Shown here piece by piece: positions 17,115 through 24,186 of a stretch of DNA of 38,580 nucleotides. Source of the stretch: Blastococcus sp. (GTDB lineage Bacteria > Actinomycetota > Actinomycetes > Mycobacteriales > Geodermatophilaceae); NCBI GenBank assembly GCA_025965715.1, contig JAOPWJ010000116.1:1-38580 (forward strand), given 5' to 3'. Made by a program: the position numbers and the translations under genes. The notes under the pieces were generated by a model that was not told the DNA's origin, did not search any database, and saw only the letters and a program-made list of their open reading frames with translations. Position 1 is the stretch's first letter. Every line of letters starts with the position of its first letter.

Positions 17115-17333
17115 TCAGGCGGGCGAGCCGTCGTCCCGTCGCGTGCGTCGCTCCAGCTCGCGCAGGAACTCCGGATCGTCGTCGGGGGCGAGCGGCCGCG
17201 TCGGGCGCGGCGGCCTCGGTCGGCGGGGTCCGCGCAGCGCGCCGCCGCCTCGTCCGCCCGGGGGCGTGCCCGCCGCCCGCATGACCAGCACGACGACCAC
17301 GACCGCGACCACCAGCAGCACCAGGTACGGCAC
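17115..17333 (-). CDS. Small single-pass membrane protein, unknown function
   Basis: 72 residues. A valine-rich membrane segment (YLVLLVVAVVVVVLVM) is at the N-terminus. A basic Pro/Arg/Gly stretch follows, then an acidic-basic helix ending DPEFLRELERRTRRDD. GAGGGGG lies 8 bases before the chosen GTG; a GTG 9 bases further upstream is an alternative. A TACGCT -10-like hexamer at 17364-17359 on this strand fits a promoter. It is convergent with the 41-residue ORF and divergent from the Lrp-type gene. Confidence 0.6.
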   Translation of the reverse strand: MPYLVLLVVAVVVVVLVMRAAGTPPGGRGGGALRGPRRPRPPRPTRPLAPDDDPEFLRELERRTRRDDGSPA

Positions 17334-17434
17334 TTCGACCACCCCCTCGTCGGCACCCAGCGTACGTCCGCGGGAATACTCAGTGCCGCGCCGCAGACGC
17401 GCCGACGCACTCCCGCAGGACGGAGACCCCCACC

Positions 17435-17872
17435 ATCGACGCAGTCGACCGGCAGTTGATCGACCTGTTGCGTGCCAACGGGCGGGCGAGTTACGCCGAG
17501 CTGGCCCGTCAGGTCGGGCTCTCCTCGCCGGCGGTGCACGAGCGGGTCGCCAAGCTGGAGGGCGCCGGGGTCATCACCGGCTACCGCGCCGTTGTCGACC
17601 CCCCGTCGGTCGGTCTCGACGTGGCCGCGTTGATCGGGGTCATCGAGAGCGACGCCGTCGACGACACTGGGCTCGAGGAGGCCATGCGGGCGATGCCGCA
17701 GATCGAGGACTGCTGGCGCGTGGCCGGCAGCGAGGGATACCTGCTGAAGGTGCGCGTGAGCGACATCCCGGCACTCGAGGCCACCATCAGCGCGTTGAAT
17801 CGGATCAGGGGTGTGGCACGCACCCGGACGACGGTCGTGCTGTCGACCAAGTGGGAGGGCCGTCATGGCTGA
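17435..17872 (+). CDS. Lrp/AsnC family transcriptional regulator
   Basis: About 145 residues if read from the ATC codon, 138 if from the TTG at 17456. The N-terminal helix-turn-helix is ASYAELARQVGLSSPAVHERVAKLEGAGVI. The C-terminal half is the ligand-binding RAM domain (DVAALIGVIESD, CWRVAGSEGYLLKV). Family members normally begin with a Met directly before DAVDRQLIDLLR-type sequence; here that position is ATC and no ATG, GTG or TTG lies in frame upstream. A GGACGGAGA stretch 9 bases before the ATC could serve as ribosome site. It overlaps the DUF4229 gene by 8 bases. The effector and targets are unknown. Confidence 0.85.
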   Translation: MDAVDRQLIDLLRANGRASYAELARQVGLSSPAVHERVAKLEGAGVITGYRAVVDPPSVGLDVAALIGVIESDAVDDTGLEEAMRAMPQIEDCWRVAGSEGYLLKVRVSDIPALEATISALNRIRGVARTRTTVVLSTKWEGRHG

Positions 17873-18197
17873 GCAAGGCACCGGTGAGAGCACGTCGGGC
17901 ACGGATGCCGTCGTCGGGCCGACGGGAGGGCGCCCCGCGGCGCCGCGGGTCTTCCCTTGGCTGTTGGTGTACACGATCGGCCGGCTGGGGATCCTGGCGG
18001 CGCTCGTCCTCCTCCTGTGGACGGCGGGGCTGGCCCGCGATCCGGGGCTGCTCTTCGGGCTCCTGCTGTCGATGCCGGTCTCCTACCTGCTGCTCCGCCC
18101 CTCCCGGGAGCGGCTGAGCGAGGCGCTGGCCGCGCGCAGCGTCAAGCGCCGGGCGGCGAAGGACGACCTCCGCGCGCGGCTCAGCGGCTCGGAGTAG
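17865..18197 (+). CDS. DUF4229 small membrane protein
   Basis: 110 residues. After a disordered N-terminus come two membrane segments (FPWLLVYTIGRLGILAALVLLL and GLLFGLLLSMPVSYLLL), then a basic helix RERLSEALAARSVKRRAAKDD. This is the DUF4229 layout, an uncharacterised actinobacterial family. The ATG follows GGGAGGG and overlaps the regulator gene. It is convergent with menA. Confidence 0.8.
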   Translation: MAEQGTGESTSGTDAVVGPTGGRPAAPRVFPWLLVYTIGRLGILAALVLLLWTAGLARDPGLLFGLLLSMPVSYLLLRPSRERLSEALAARSVKRRAAKDDLRARLSGSE

Positions 18198-18383
18198 CGC
18201 CGGTCAGCTCGGCGGCCCCGCTCGCGGCGACGTGGGCCGGCACGTCGGCCCACGTCTCGGTGGCCTGGACGTCCGCCACAAGTCATCCTCGACCTCCCGG
18301 GAGAGCGGCGTGGAGGCGTTGCCGCGCGAGATGGCGGGGCGTCGCCCGTCGAGCCCGCCGTCCTCGACGTCGTTGGGCAGCAT
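18181..18383 (-). pseudogene. Possible frameshifted gene remnant between DUF4229 and menA
   Basis: On the minus strand one frame reads MLPNDVEDGGLDGRRPAISR and on to SREVEDDL with almost every third base G or C. Near 18292 this quality switches to the +1 frame, which reads ADVQATETWADVPAHVAASG and on to TGATPSR before a stop. Neither frame alone stays coding-like. This looks like one small gene split by a one-base indel, overlapping the 3' end of the DUF4229 gene on the opposite strand. I do not recognise the protein. Confidence 0.3.
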
Positions 18384-18425
18384 GCCGCGCGCACACCGTC
18401 GGAGACCACCCCGTCACCGCGTCGG

Positions 18426-19295
18426 TCAGCTCAGCGCGAGCCCGGCTCCCAGCAGCACGCCGGTGGCCAGGGTGAGCAGACCGGTGGCCTGCAGCGCGGC
18501 GATCAGCGCGGGCCCCCGCCCCCCGGAGAGCACGGTGCGCGCGGGCGGCAGCGCCAGGGGCGCGGCCAGCAGCGCCAACAAGGCCCACGGCCGGGCCACC
18601 CCGACGGCCACCACGACGGCGAACGGCACGGCCAGCAGCCCGACGTAGGCCAGTCGCGTCGTCCGGTCGCCGAGCAGCACCGCGAGCGTTCGTTTGCCCA
18701 CGGCGGCGTCGCCGGCGATGTCGCGGAGATTGTTGACCATGAGGATCGCCACGATGAGGAGGCCGATCGGCACCGCGACGGCGAACGCCAGTCCGGCCAG
18801 CGTCCGGGTCTGCACGTAGGTCGTGCCGACTACCGCGACCAGGCCGAAGAAGACGAAGACGAAGATCTCACCCAGCGCGCGATAGCCGTAGGGGATGGGG
18901 CCGCCGGTGTAGGTCCACGCCGCCACGATGCAGACCGCGCCGACGGCGACGAGCACCCAGCTCGACAGCGCGGCCAGCGCGAGCCCGGCGACGGCGGCAA
19001 CGGCGAACGCGAGCCCGGCGGCCAGCAGCACCTGCCGCGGCGTCGCCGTGCCCGAGCCCACCAGCCGCATGGGGCCGACCCGATCGGCGTCCGTTCCGCG
19101 CCGGCCGTCGGAGTAGTCGTTGGCGTAGTTCACCGCCACCTGGAGCGCGAGAGCCACGAGCAGGGCCAGCAGGGCGGGCACGAGCCGGAAGCCCTCGAGC
19201 GCGGCGGCGGCCCCGGTACCCACGAGGACCGGGGCGAGGGCAGCCGGGAGCGTGCGGGGGCGGGCACCGGCCAGCCACTGCGCGGGCGTCGCCAC
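18426..19295 (-). CDS. menA: 1,4-dihydroxy-2-naphthoate polyprenyltransferase
   Basis: 289 residues, UbiA-family membrane enzyme with about eight to nine helices. It attaches the polyprenyl tail to dihydroxynaphthoate to give demethylmenaquinol. The first Asp-rich motif is NYANDYSDGRRGTDADR, and the second is NNLRDIAGDAAVGKRTLAV. The family N-terminal AGARPRTLPAALAPVLVG is present. The GTG lies 2 bases after the menE stop on the same strand, so the two are co-translated. It ends convergent to the DUF4229 gene. Confidence 0.95.
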   Translation of the reverse strand: MATPAQWLAGARPRTLPAALAPVLVGTGAAAALEGFRLVPALLALLVALALQVAVNYANDYSDGRRGTDADRVGPMRLVGSGTATPRQVLLAAGLAFAVAAVAGLALAALSSWVLVAVGAVCIVAAWTYTGGPIPYGYRALGEIFVFVFFGLVAVVGTTYVQTRTLAGLAFAVAVPIGLLIVAILMVNNLRDIAGDAAVGKRTLAVLLGDRTTRLAYVGLLAVPFAVVVAVGVARPWALLALLAAPLALPPARTVLSGGRGPALIAALQATGLLTLATGVLLGAGLALS

Positions 19296-19297
19296 CG

Positions 19298-20461
19298 TCA
19301 GCGCGTCCCCTCGACGACCGCGGCGGCCACCGCGCGCCGGTCGGGCTTGCCGGTGTGCAGCGCCGGCACTGCCGCGATCGTGTGCAGCTCGCGCGGCGCG
19401 GCCGGGGCGCCGAGCCGGTCGGCCACCCAGGAGCGCAGAGCGGCCAGGTCGGGGGCGGTGCGGGTCCTCGGGACGACGGCGGCGACGACCCGCTGGCCCC
19501 ATTCGTCGTCGGGGCGGCCGAACACGACGGCGTCCTCGACGTCTGGGTGCTCGCGCAGGACCGCCTCCACCGCCGCAGGAGCCACGTTCACCCCGCCGGT
19601 GATCACCACGTCGTCGAGCCGGCCGGAGACGGTGAGCCGGCCGGCGTCGTCCAGGCTCCCGGCGTCCCGGGTGACGAACCAGCCGTCGCGGAACGCGGCC
19701 GCGGTCGCCACGGGGTCGAGCCGGTAGCCCAGGGCGAGGACGGGGCCGGCCAGCAGGACGCCGTCCCCGTCGATCCGGACCCGCACACCGTCCAGCGGCC
19801 GGCCGTCGTAGACGCACCCGCCCGCGGTCTCGGTCATCCCGTAGGTCGTGGTCACCGCCACCCCGGCGCGGTGCGCGCGGTCGAGCAGCTCCGGGTCGGT
19901 GGCCGCCCCGCCGACGAGCACCGCGTCGAAGGCCCGCAGCGCGTCCGGCTCGGTGTCGAGGAACCGGCGCAGCTGGGTCGGCACGAGGGAGGTGTAGTGC
20001 CGGTCGCCGGGCGGCAGGCGGCGCAGCGCGTCGGCGAGGGGCTCCCCCCTCTCCAGGACGGCGGGGGTCCGGTCGGTCAGCGCACTGCGGCACAGGACCT
20101 GCAGCCCGCCCATGGCCGACGACGGCAGGGCCAGCAGCCAGCTGCCCGGACCGCCCAGTCGGTCCAGCCCCGAGATCGAGGACGCCCGAACCGCGGAGGC
20201 GGAGAGGAGCACCGCCCGCGACCGACCGGTCGACCCGGAGGTGACCACCACGAGGTCGGCCTCCGGTTCCACCGGCTCCTCGTGGCGCAGAGCGGCACGG
20301 GCGGCGTCGACGACCGCGGACGGGCCCGGGGGGAGGACCGCGAGCGGCCCGGCGCCCTCGAGGCAGGCTCGGATCCCGGGTAGGACGGTGGTCCGGACCC
20401 TGGCCTCGACGCCCGGCTCAGACAGGTCCGGCGCGCGCACGAGGGTCAGCTGCCGGGCCAC
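19298..20461 (-). CDS. menE: o-Succinylbenzoate-CoA ligase
   Basis: 387 residues, short ANL-superfamily ligase as usual for actinobacterial MenE. It activates o-succinylbenzoate to its CoA thioester. Motifs: VVVTSGSTGRSRAVLLS, TTYGMTETAGGCVYDG, GRLDDVVITGGVNVAP, and the C-terminal catalytic Lys372 in LHTGKPDRRAV. The GTG has no ribosome site, but a TACGCT -10-like hexamer ends 8 bases upstream, so initiation may be leaderless. menA follows immediately. Confidence 0.92.
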   Translation of the reverse strand: MARQLTLVRAPDLSEPGVEARVRTTVLPGIRACLEGAGPLAVLPPGPSAVVDAARAALRHEEPVEPEADLVVVTSGSTGRSRAVLLSASAVRASSISGLDRLGGPGSWLLALPSSAMGGLQVLCRSALTDRTPAVLERGEPLADALRRLPPGDRHYTSLVPTQLRRFLDTEPDALRAFDAVLVGGAATDPELLDRAHRAGVAVTTTYGMTETAGGCVYDGRPLDGVRVRIDGDGVLLAGPVLALGYRLDPVATAAAFRDGWFVTRDAGSLDDAGRLTVSGRLDDVVITGGVNVAPAAVEAVLREHPDVEDAVVFGRPDDEWGQRVVAAVVPRTRTAPDLAALRSWVADRLGAPAAPRELHTIAAVPALHTGKPDRRAVAAAVVEGTR

Positions 20462-20555
20462 GAGGCACGAGCGTACGGCGGCTCCCGCCGCACGGCGCCA
20501 CCGCGAGCCTGTGAGCGGTGCGGAGCCGGCGGGGCCCTTCTCCTAGGCTGACCGT
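20462..20555. promoter_or_regulatory. Divergent menE/menC promoter region
   Basis: 94 bases between diverging start codons. TACGCT (20475 to 20470, minus) ends 8 bases before the menE GTG, and TAGGCT (20544-20549, plus) ends 6 bases before the menC GTG. Both fit TANNNT at leaderless spacing. I see no convincing -35 for either. Confidence 0.45.
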
Positions 20556-21509
20556 GTGATGTCCGCCCTTGCCGGGCCGGCGCTGGAGACGCGGGTCTAC
20601 TCGGTGCCCCTGCGCACCCGCTTCCGCGGCATCGACGTGCGCGACGGGGTTCTGGTGCGTGGGCCGGCCGGCTGGGGGGAGTTCTCCCCCTTCTGGGACT
20701 ACGACGTCGCGGAGAGCCGGCGCTGGTGGGCGGCCGCCGAGGAGGCCGCCGTGATCGGCTGGCCCGATCCGGTCCGCGACTGCGTGCCGGTCAACGTCAC
20801 GGTCCCGGCGGTCGGGGCGGCGCACGCCCACGCCATCGTGACCGCCTCGGGATGCCGCACCGCCAAGGTCAAGGTCGCCGAGCCGGGCCAGACGCCGGCC
20901 GACGACCTTGCCCGCGTGGAGGCGGTGCGGGACGCGCTGGGCCCGGGCGGCGCGATCCGCGTCGACGCCAACGCTGCCTGGGACGTCGACACCGCGGCCG
21001 CCCGGATCGCGGAGCTGGACGCGGTCGGCCTGGAGTACGTCGAGCAGCCTTGTGCGACGCTGACGGAGCTGGTCGCGCTGCGCCGGCGGATCGACGTCCG
21101 GATCGCCGTCGACGAGGTGGTGCGGCGGGCGGCCGACCCGCTGGCGGTCGATCTGCGAGAGGCCTGCGACATCGTCGTCCTCAAGGTGCAGCCGCTCGGC
21201 GGCGTGCGCGCGGCGCTGCGGGTCGCCGAGGCCCATGGTCTGCCCTGCGTGGTCTCCTCGGCGCTCGAGTCGTCGGTCGGCATCGCGGCGGGGGTCGCCC
21301 TGGCCGCCGCGTTGCCGGAGCTGCCCTTCGCCTGCGGGCTGGCCACGGTCGCCCTGTTCACCGCCGACGTGAGCAGCCGGCCCCTGCTGCCCGTGAACGG
21401 CGCGCTGCCCGTCCGCCGGGCCGAACCCGACCGGCTGGCGGAGCTGGCGGCCGGCCCGGAGGTCGAGGCCCGCTGGCGTCTGCGCCTGGCCGCGGTGACG
21501 GCCCCGTGA
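20556..21509 (+). CDS. menC: o-Succinylbenzoate synthase
   Basis: 317 residues, enolase superfamily. It dehydrates SHCHC to o-succinylbenzoate. The acid/base lysines are in TAKVKVAE (Lys104, Lys106) and IVVLKVQPLGG (Lys210). The metal ligands are Asp137 in RVDANAAWD, Glu163 in YVEQPC and Asp186 in AVDEVVR. The GTG is followed at once by ATG (GTGATG); either may start. A -10-like hexamer just upstream suggests a leaderless message. The stop overlaps menD by GTGA. Confidence 0.94.
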   Translation: MMSALAGPALETRVYSVPLRTRFRGIDVRDGVLVRGPAGWGEFSPFWDYDVAESRRWWAAAEEAAVIGWPDPVRDCVPVNVTVPAVGAAHAHAIVTASGCRTAKVKVAEPGQTPADDLARVEAVRDALGPGGAIRVDANAAWDVDTAAARIAELDAVGLEYVEQPCATLTELVALRRRIDVRIAVDEVVRRAADPLAVDLREACDIVVLKVQPLGGVRAALRVAEAHGLPCVVSSALESSVGIAAGVALAAALPELPFACGLATVALFTADVSSRPLLPVNGALPVRRAEPDRLAELAAGPEVEARWRLRLAAVTAP

Positions 21510-23209
21510 ACCCCTCCACCGCCTTCGGCCGGGTGCTCGTCGACGAACTGGTGCGCGGTGGCGTCACCGACGCCGTGCTCTCCCCGGGCTCCCGCTCCGC
21601 GCCGGTCGCGCTGGCCCTGGCCGCCGCCGAACGTGACGGGCGGCTGCGCCTGCACGTGCGCATCGACGAGCGGACGGCGGCTTTCCTCGCCCTGGGTCTG
21701 GCCAAGGCGTCGGGACTGCCGGTACCGGTGCTCACGACGTCGGGCACCGCCGCCGCGCACCTGCACGCGGCGGTGCTCGAGGCCGACGCCAGCGGGGTTC
21801 CGCTGCTGGCGCTCACGGCCGACCGCCCGCCGGAGCTGCGGGCCACCGGAGCGAACCAGACCGTCGAACAGCCCGGGCTCTACGGCGGTGCGGTGCGCTG
21901 GTCGGCCGACGTGGGGGTGCCCGAGGCCGGCCGCGAGGAGGCGCAGAACCGTTACTGGCGCTCGCTGGTGGCCAAGGCCCTCGTGCTCGCACGGGGCACG
22001 CTCTCCGCCGATCCCGGGCCGGTGCACCTCAACCTCGCGCTGCGCGAGCCGCTGCTCCCTGACGACGGGCCCGGTCCGCTCCAGAGCCCCTGGGCCGGCC
22101 GGCCCGGCGGCAACCCGTGGACCGTGGTGCGCGCGACGCCCCGGCCCACGTCGAGAGCCACGGCTCGGCCGCAGCGCACGCTGGTCGTGGCCGGCGACGG
22201 TCCGCCGTCCCGGGGTCGGGTGATCGCGGACGACGCCGCCGCCTTCGGGGTCCCCGTCGTCGCGGAGCCGAGCAGCGGTTCCTGGACCGAGCAGGCGATC
22301 AGGAGCGGTGCCCTGCTCCTCGGCGTGCCGGGATGGCTGGCCACGCACCGCCCCGAGCGGGTGATCGTCGTCGGGCGGCCCACGTTGTCCCGGCCGGTCG
22401 CCACGCTGCTCGCCGACCCGTCGGTCGAGGTCGAGACCGCCGTCCTCACGCCGCGATGGCCCGACGCCGGCCGGTCCAGCGCGTCGGTGGGGGTGGGGCT
22501 CGACGCCGGAGTGGGCGAGGGCGACTCGATCGACGGGGGATGGCTGGCCGAGTGGCGGGCCGCCGCCGACCGGGTGGCGACCGCGGTGGATGCCGTCCTG
22601 GACGCGGCGCCGGGTCTCAGTGCCGCGCGCCTGGCCCGCGACGTCGTGCGCGGGTTGCCCCCGGGCGCGCTGCTCGTGCTCGGCTCCTCGACCCCGGTGC
22701 GTGACGTCGACCGGCTCGCGGTGCCGCGGAGCGATCTGCGGATCGTGGCCAACCGGGGGGTGGCGGGCATCGACGGCACCATCTCCACTGCCGTGGGTGC
22801 AGCGCTTGCGCACGCCCGGGCCGGCGGCGCGCCGGCGTTCGCGCTCATGGGAGACCTGACGTTCCTGCACGACCTCACCGGCCTGCTGGCGGGGGAGGGG
22901 GAGCAGGTGCCCGACCTCACCGTCGTCGTCCCGGACAACGACGGCGGGGGGATCTTCGCCCAGCTCGAGTCGGGCGCGGACCGTCACGCCCGTGACTACC
23001 GGCGGGTGTTCGGGACGCCGCACGGGCGGGACCTGGTGGCGGTCGCGCAGTCCCTCGGCTGGGCGGCGTCGCAGGTGTCCGCGCCGGCGGACCTGGCCGG
23101 CGCGCTCATGCTGGGCGGCCCCCGCGTGGTGGTGGTCCGTACCGACCAGCGGGCCGAGGCACTGCTGGCCGGGGAGCTGCGCCAGGCGGCGGCCCGGGCG
23201 CTGGCCTGA
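21506..23209 (+). CDS. menD: 2-Succinyl-5-enolpyruvyl-6-hydroxy-3-cyclohexene-1-carboxylate synthase
   Basis: 567 residues, thiamine-diphosphate enzyme joining isochorismate and 2-oxoglutarate (SEPHCHC synthase). The N-terminal pyrimidine-binding domain has DAVLSPGSRSAPVALAL, the catalytic-Glu region HVRIDERTAAFLALGLAK, and TSGTAAAHLHAAVLEA. The C-terminal diphosphate domain has ANRGVAGIDGTISTAVG and the Mg-ThDP motif MGDLTFLHDLTGLL through VPDNDGGGIF. The GTG overlaps the menC stop. This is the branch step that commits isochorismate to menaquinone. Confidence 0.95.
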   Translation: MNPSTAFGRVLVDELVRGGVTDAVLSPGSRSAPVALALAAAERDGRLRLHVRIDERTAAFLALGLAKASGLPVPVLTTSGTAAAHLHAAVLEADASGVPLLALTADRPPELRATGANQTVEQPGLYGGAVRWSADVGVPEAGREEAQNRYWRSLVAKALVLARGTLSADPGPVHLNLALREPLLPDDGPGPLQSPWAGRPGGNPWTVVRATPRPTSRATARPQRTLVVAGDGPPSRGRVIADDAAAFGVPVVAEPSSGSWTEQAIRSGALLLGVPGWLATHRPERVIVVGRPTLSRPVATLLADPSVEVETAVLTPRWPDAGRSSASVGVGLDAGVGEGDSIDGGWLAEWRAAADRVATAVDAVLDAAPGLSAARLARDVVRGLPPGALLVLGSSTPVRDVDRLAVPRSDLRIVANRGVAGIDGTISTAVGAALAHARAGGAPAFALMGDLTFLHDLTGLLAGEGEQVPDLTVVVPDNDGGGIFAQLESGADRHARDYRRVFGTPHGRDLVAVAQSLGWAASQVSAPADLAGALMLGGPRVVVVRTDQRAEALLAGELRQAAARALA

Positions 23210-23313
23210 GTCGGAGCGGTCGTCGCCCCGCTCGGCGGGTCCCTCGAGCTTGCGGATGTCTTGCGGTTTCCTCGACGGGGGCCTGCGGTTGGGCCTGGAT
23301 CGTCATTCCTGTC

Positions 23314-23395
23314 ACCGGGACCACCCGGACCCGGACAGTCAAGGAGAGACGACGACATGAACACCATCCTCAGCCCGCTGCGCCGCGTCGGCGCC
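23314..23395 (+). repeat. 82-base direct repeat, copy 1
   Basis: Covers the 5' untranslated region, ribosome site and first 13 codons of the secreted protein gene. It matches copy 2 at 23970-24051 with 5 mismatches and no gaps, and the ATG falls at the same offset in both. Confidence 0.9.
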
Positions 23396-23830
23396 GGCCT
23401 TCTCATCGCCGGCATCGCGGCGTTCGGCACGGTCGCCGTCGCGCCGGCCGCCCTGGCCGATGAGACGGTCGCCGTGGCGGTCGCCCCGGTCGCCGAGCCG
23501 ACCGCTCCGGTCGTCACCGAGCCCGCCGCCAAGCCGGGCAAGACGCCGAAGATCTGCACCGCGGAGGACCTCGAGGCCTTCGCCGCGCAGTCGCTGAAGT
23601 GGCAGCAGCAGGCCGAGCAGCTCCAGTCGCTGGCCGTCAAGGCTCGGGCCGGTGCCGAGGCCCTCCGGGCGCAGTCGAAGAACCTCAGGGCCGCCGCGAA
23701 GAAGTTCGCCGAGGAGCTGGCCAAGGCTTTGGACAAGGCCGCCGCCGCTTGGGAGGCCCAGGCCCAGGACCTGATCGCGAAGACGCTGCTGGGCCCGCCC
23801 TGCACCGTTCCGGGCGCCGCGCGCTTCTGA
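23357..23830 (+). CDS. Secreted alpha-helical protein of unknown function
   Basis: 157 residues. A signal peptide (LRRVGAGLLIAGIAAFGTV, ending near ALADETVA) is followed by a short Val/Pro/Ala linker. Then comes a long Ala/Lys/Glu/Gln-rich helical stretch from about 70 to 145 (KWQQQAEQLQSLAVKARAGA, EELAKALDKAAAAWEAQAQD), likely a coiled coil. Two Cys, one in KICTAEDL before the helix and one in GPPCTVPG after it, could join its ends by a disulfide. The ATG has AAGGAGAG at proper spacing. It lies between menD and the isochorismate synthase gene, and its start region is duplicated just downstream. I do not recognise a family. Confidence 0.8.
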   Translation: MNTILSPLRRVGAGLLIAGIAAFGTVAVAPAALADETVAVAVAPVAEPTAPVVTEPAAKPGKTPKICTAEDLEAFAAQSLKWQQQAEQLQSLAVKARAGAEALRAQSKNLRAAAKKFAEELAKALDKAAAAWEAQAQDLIAKTLLGPPCTVPGAARF

Positions 23831-23861
23831 GCCCGCCCGTCCGCATGTCCGACCGGTGACC

Positions 23862-23895
23862 GGCCGGTGCCCCTGGTTCGCCGGGGACACCGGCC
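23862..23895 (+). terminator. Hairpin after the secreted protein gene
   Basis: GGCCGGTGCCCC pairs with GGGGACACCGGCC (one bulged A) around a 9-base loop. It is a strong stem without a T run, 31 bases after the stop, and probably ends the transcript. Confidence 0.55.
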
Positions 23896-23969
23896 AGTCG
23901 GCGTTTCCGGCCCCGTGGCGAGCGGCCCCGTGGCGACAAGCGATGTTCGGTGCCGTTCCTCGCGGTCCC

Positions 23970-24051
23970 ACCGGGACCACCCGGACCCTGACGGTCAAGG
24001 AGGGACGACGACATGAACACCGTCCCCAGCCCGCTGCGCCGCGTCGGCGCC
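23970..24051 (+). repeat. 82-base direct repeat, copy 2
   Basis: About 94% identical to copy 1 at 23314-23395, including the ribosome site and the start of the coding sequence. Here it leads into a 23-residue minigene instead of a full protein. Confidence 0.9.
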
Positions 24052-24084
24052 CAGCCGGTCGTCGAGGACGGCGCCCGCTTCTGA
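24013..24084 (+). pseudogene. 23-residue remnant of a second secreted-protein copy
   Basis: Begins MNTVPSPLRRVGA, like the full-length neighbour (MNTILSPLRRVGA), then reads QPVVEDGARF and stops. The neighbour ends PGAARF. The paralogue appears to have lost its signal-peptide core and whole helical domain by an internal deletion that kept the frame and the last residues. The ribosome site AAGGAGGG is intact, so it may still be translated, but without a signal peptide it would stay inside. Confidence 0.55.
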
Positions 24085-24104
24085 CCCACCGAGCGACATC
24101 CACC

Positions 24105-24135
24105 GGCGGTGTCCCCGATCCCGGGGGTCACCGCC
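24105..24135. terminator. Hairpin between convergent genes
   Basis: GGCGGTG pairs with CACCGCC, and CCCC with GGGG inside it, separated by a T-T mismatch and closed by a short loop. It lies between the plus-strand minigene and the minus-strand isochorismate synthase gene and could serve both directions. Confidence 0.45.
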
Positions 24136-24152
24136 TGGTCTGTCCGCACGGG

Positions 24153-24186
24153 GTGCTCAGTCCTCCAGCGTGCTCAGTCCTCCAGC
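24153..24186. repeat. 17-base perfect tandem duplication over the isochorismate synthase stop codon
   Basis: GTGCTCAGTCCTCCAGC occurs twice head to tail. On the minus strand each copy contains the last codons LED and a TGA, so the gene end was duplicated without changing the protein. Confidence 0.9.

Noticed and set aside
18232-18648. Plus-strand ORF over the menA 3' end
   Set aside because: It runs antisense through menA, lacks a ribosome site and has Ser/Arg/Pro-rich noise composition.
20699-23023. A 774-residue minus-strand ORF opposite menC/menD
   Set aside because: It is a shadow of menC-menD, with no domain and repetitive Arg/Gly/Pro content.
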